This document shows, piece by piece, positions 61,236 through 61,450 of a stretch of 61,450 bases of DNA (within the stretch, counting starts at the first letter, position 1; the number at the start of each line of letters is the position of its first letter). Where the stretch lies: NCBI RefSeq assembly GCF_010501095.1, contig NZ_QVMP01000021.1:346-61795 (forward strand), written 5' to 3'. The translations under genes and the position numbers were made by a program. This DNA is from Dysgonomonas sp. 520. Its GTDB lineage: Bacteria; Bacteroidota; Bacteroidia; Bacteroidales; Dysgonomonadaceae. The notes under the pieces are model-generated. The model saw only the letters and a program-made list of their open reading frames with translations, ran no database searches and was not told where the DNA came from.

Positions 61236-61450
61236 TTAAAAAATTGCAAGGGCGATAATACCCTCGTTGTTTAAATCGCCGTGAAGATTCCAGATACCCG
61301 CTTGCTTTTGCAGTGTTGTTTCCTGACGAGTTGTTTTCAGGTACACCTCGCAGTCATTAGGCAAAGTGTAGGCTAACAGATCAGCCGAACGGGTTGCAGT
61401 GCTTCCGGATGTAGGAATATACGATGTACTTCTGATATTCATCTCCAACT
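61236..61450 (-). CDS. Partial phage structural protein, truncated by the window edge
   Basis: About 70 C-terminal residues are visible, with the 5' end outside the window. The text MNIRSTSYIPTSGSTATRSA, DLLAYTLPNDCEVYLKT is typical of phage or prophage-borne proteins that hold a LamG or carbohydrate-binding-like region (the TSYIPT...TRSAD signature). A tail or tail-fibre role is inferred. Confidence 0.55.
   Translation of the reverse strand, partial: LEMNIRSTSYIPTSGSTATRSADLLAYTLPNDCEVYLKTTRQETTLQKQAGIWNLHGDLNNEGIIALAIF

Overview
The window reads as a Bacteroidota chromosome, most likely Bacteroidales. Evidence for this: promoters of the TTTG / TAnnTTTG type ahead of several genes, a secreted protein with a type IX secretion C-terminal domain, many small outer-membrane and PDZ proteins, a long TamB-like protein, QueD/QueE and a 631-residue PurF homologue. 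A Dysgonomonas-like genus is only a guess.

Layout. 1-10.9 kb: a secreted GIGT-repeat protein, a minus-strand sugar-oxidation operon (aldo/keto reductase, zinc alcohol dehydrogenase, amidohydrolase, FucP-like permease), a purF homologue, uvrB, and a type II toxin-antitoxin pair whose toxin is broken by a stop codon and a frameshift. The segment is bracketed by inverted copies of a roughly 215-bp intergenic repeat; a third, TIR-bearing relative lies near 27.1-27.6 kb. 11-39 kb: mostly housekeeping and envelope genes (M20 peptidase, Lrp regulator, PlsC, LysM plus periplasmic-binding fusion, ABC-F, riboflavin synthase, queD-queE-rnz, two rhomboids, HU, prmA, FadL-like porin, panB, Spx/ArsC-like protein, TamB).

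38.98-47.16 kb: an 8.1-kb integrated element in the 3' end of tRNA-Leu(TAG), bounded by perfect 48-bp direct repeats that contain the tRNA 3' end and its terminator. It carries a large serine integrase whose last codons lie inside the att repeat, a small serine recombinase, a T9SS-secreted beta-helix protein, a rolling-circle-type Rep candidate and small Api92-like or unknown proteins. Two outward-facing transcription units in it start with long structured leaders sharing a 21-22 nt loop sequence (CTGGTAAAT-YTCAA, then TGCAGC) closed by stems of different sequence. A third leader, ahead of the integrase, shares shorter words in a similar order. I consider this the best candidate for an undescribed cis-regulatory RNA system.

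47.2-57.8 kb: a transposase remnant, tRNA-Asn, then a plus-strand run (PfkB kinase, lipoamide dehydrogenase, acyltransferase, dut, TPR protein, DUF4292-type lipoprotein, EnvC-like protein, tandem FdtA cupins, FemAB/GNAT-like protein). The dut-TPR-lipoprotein-EnvC genes look like one envelope-maintenance operon. 57.8-61.45 kb: a small membrane protein and the end of a Mu-like tail module (virion morphogenesis protein, tape measure, two further genes) that runs off the window.

No CRISPR array, rRNA operon or antibiotic-resistance gene was seen. Functions rest on motif reading and family knowledge only; no database search was run.
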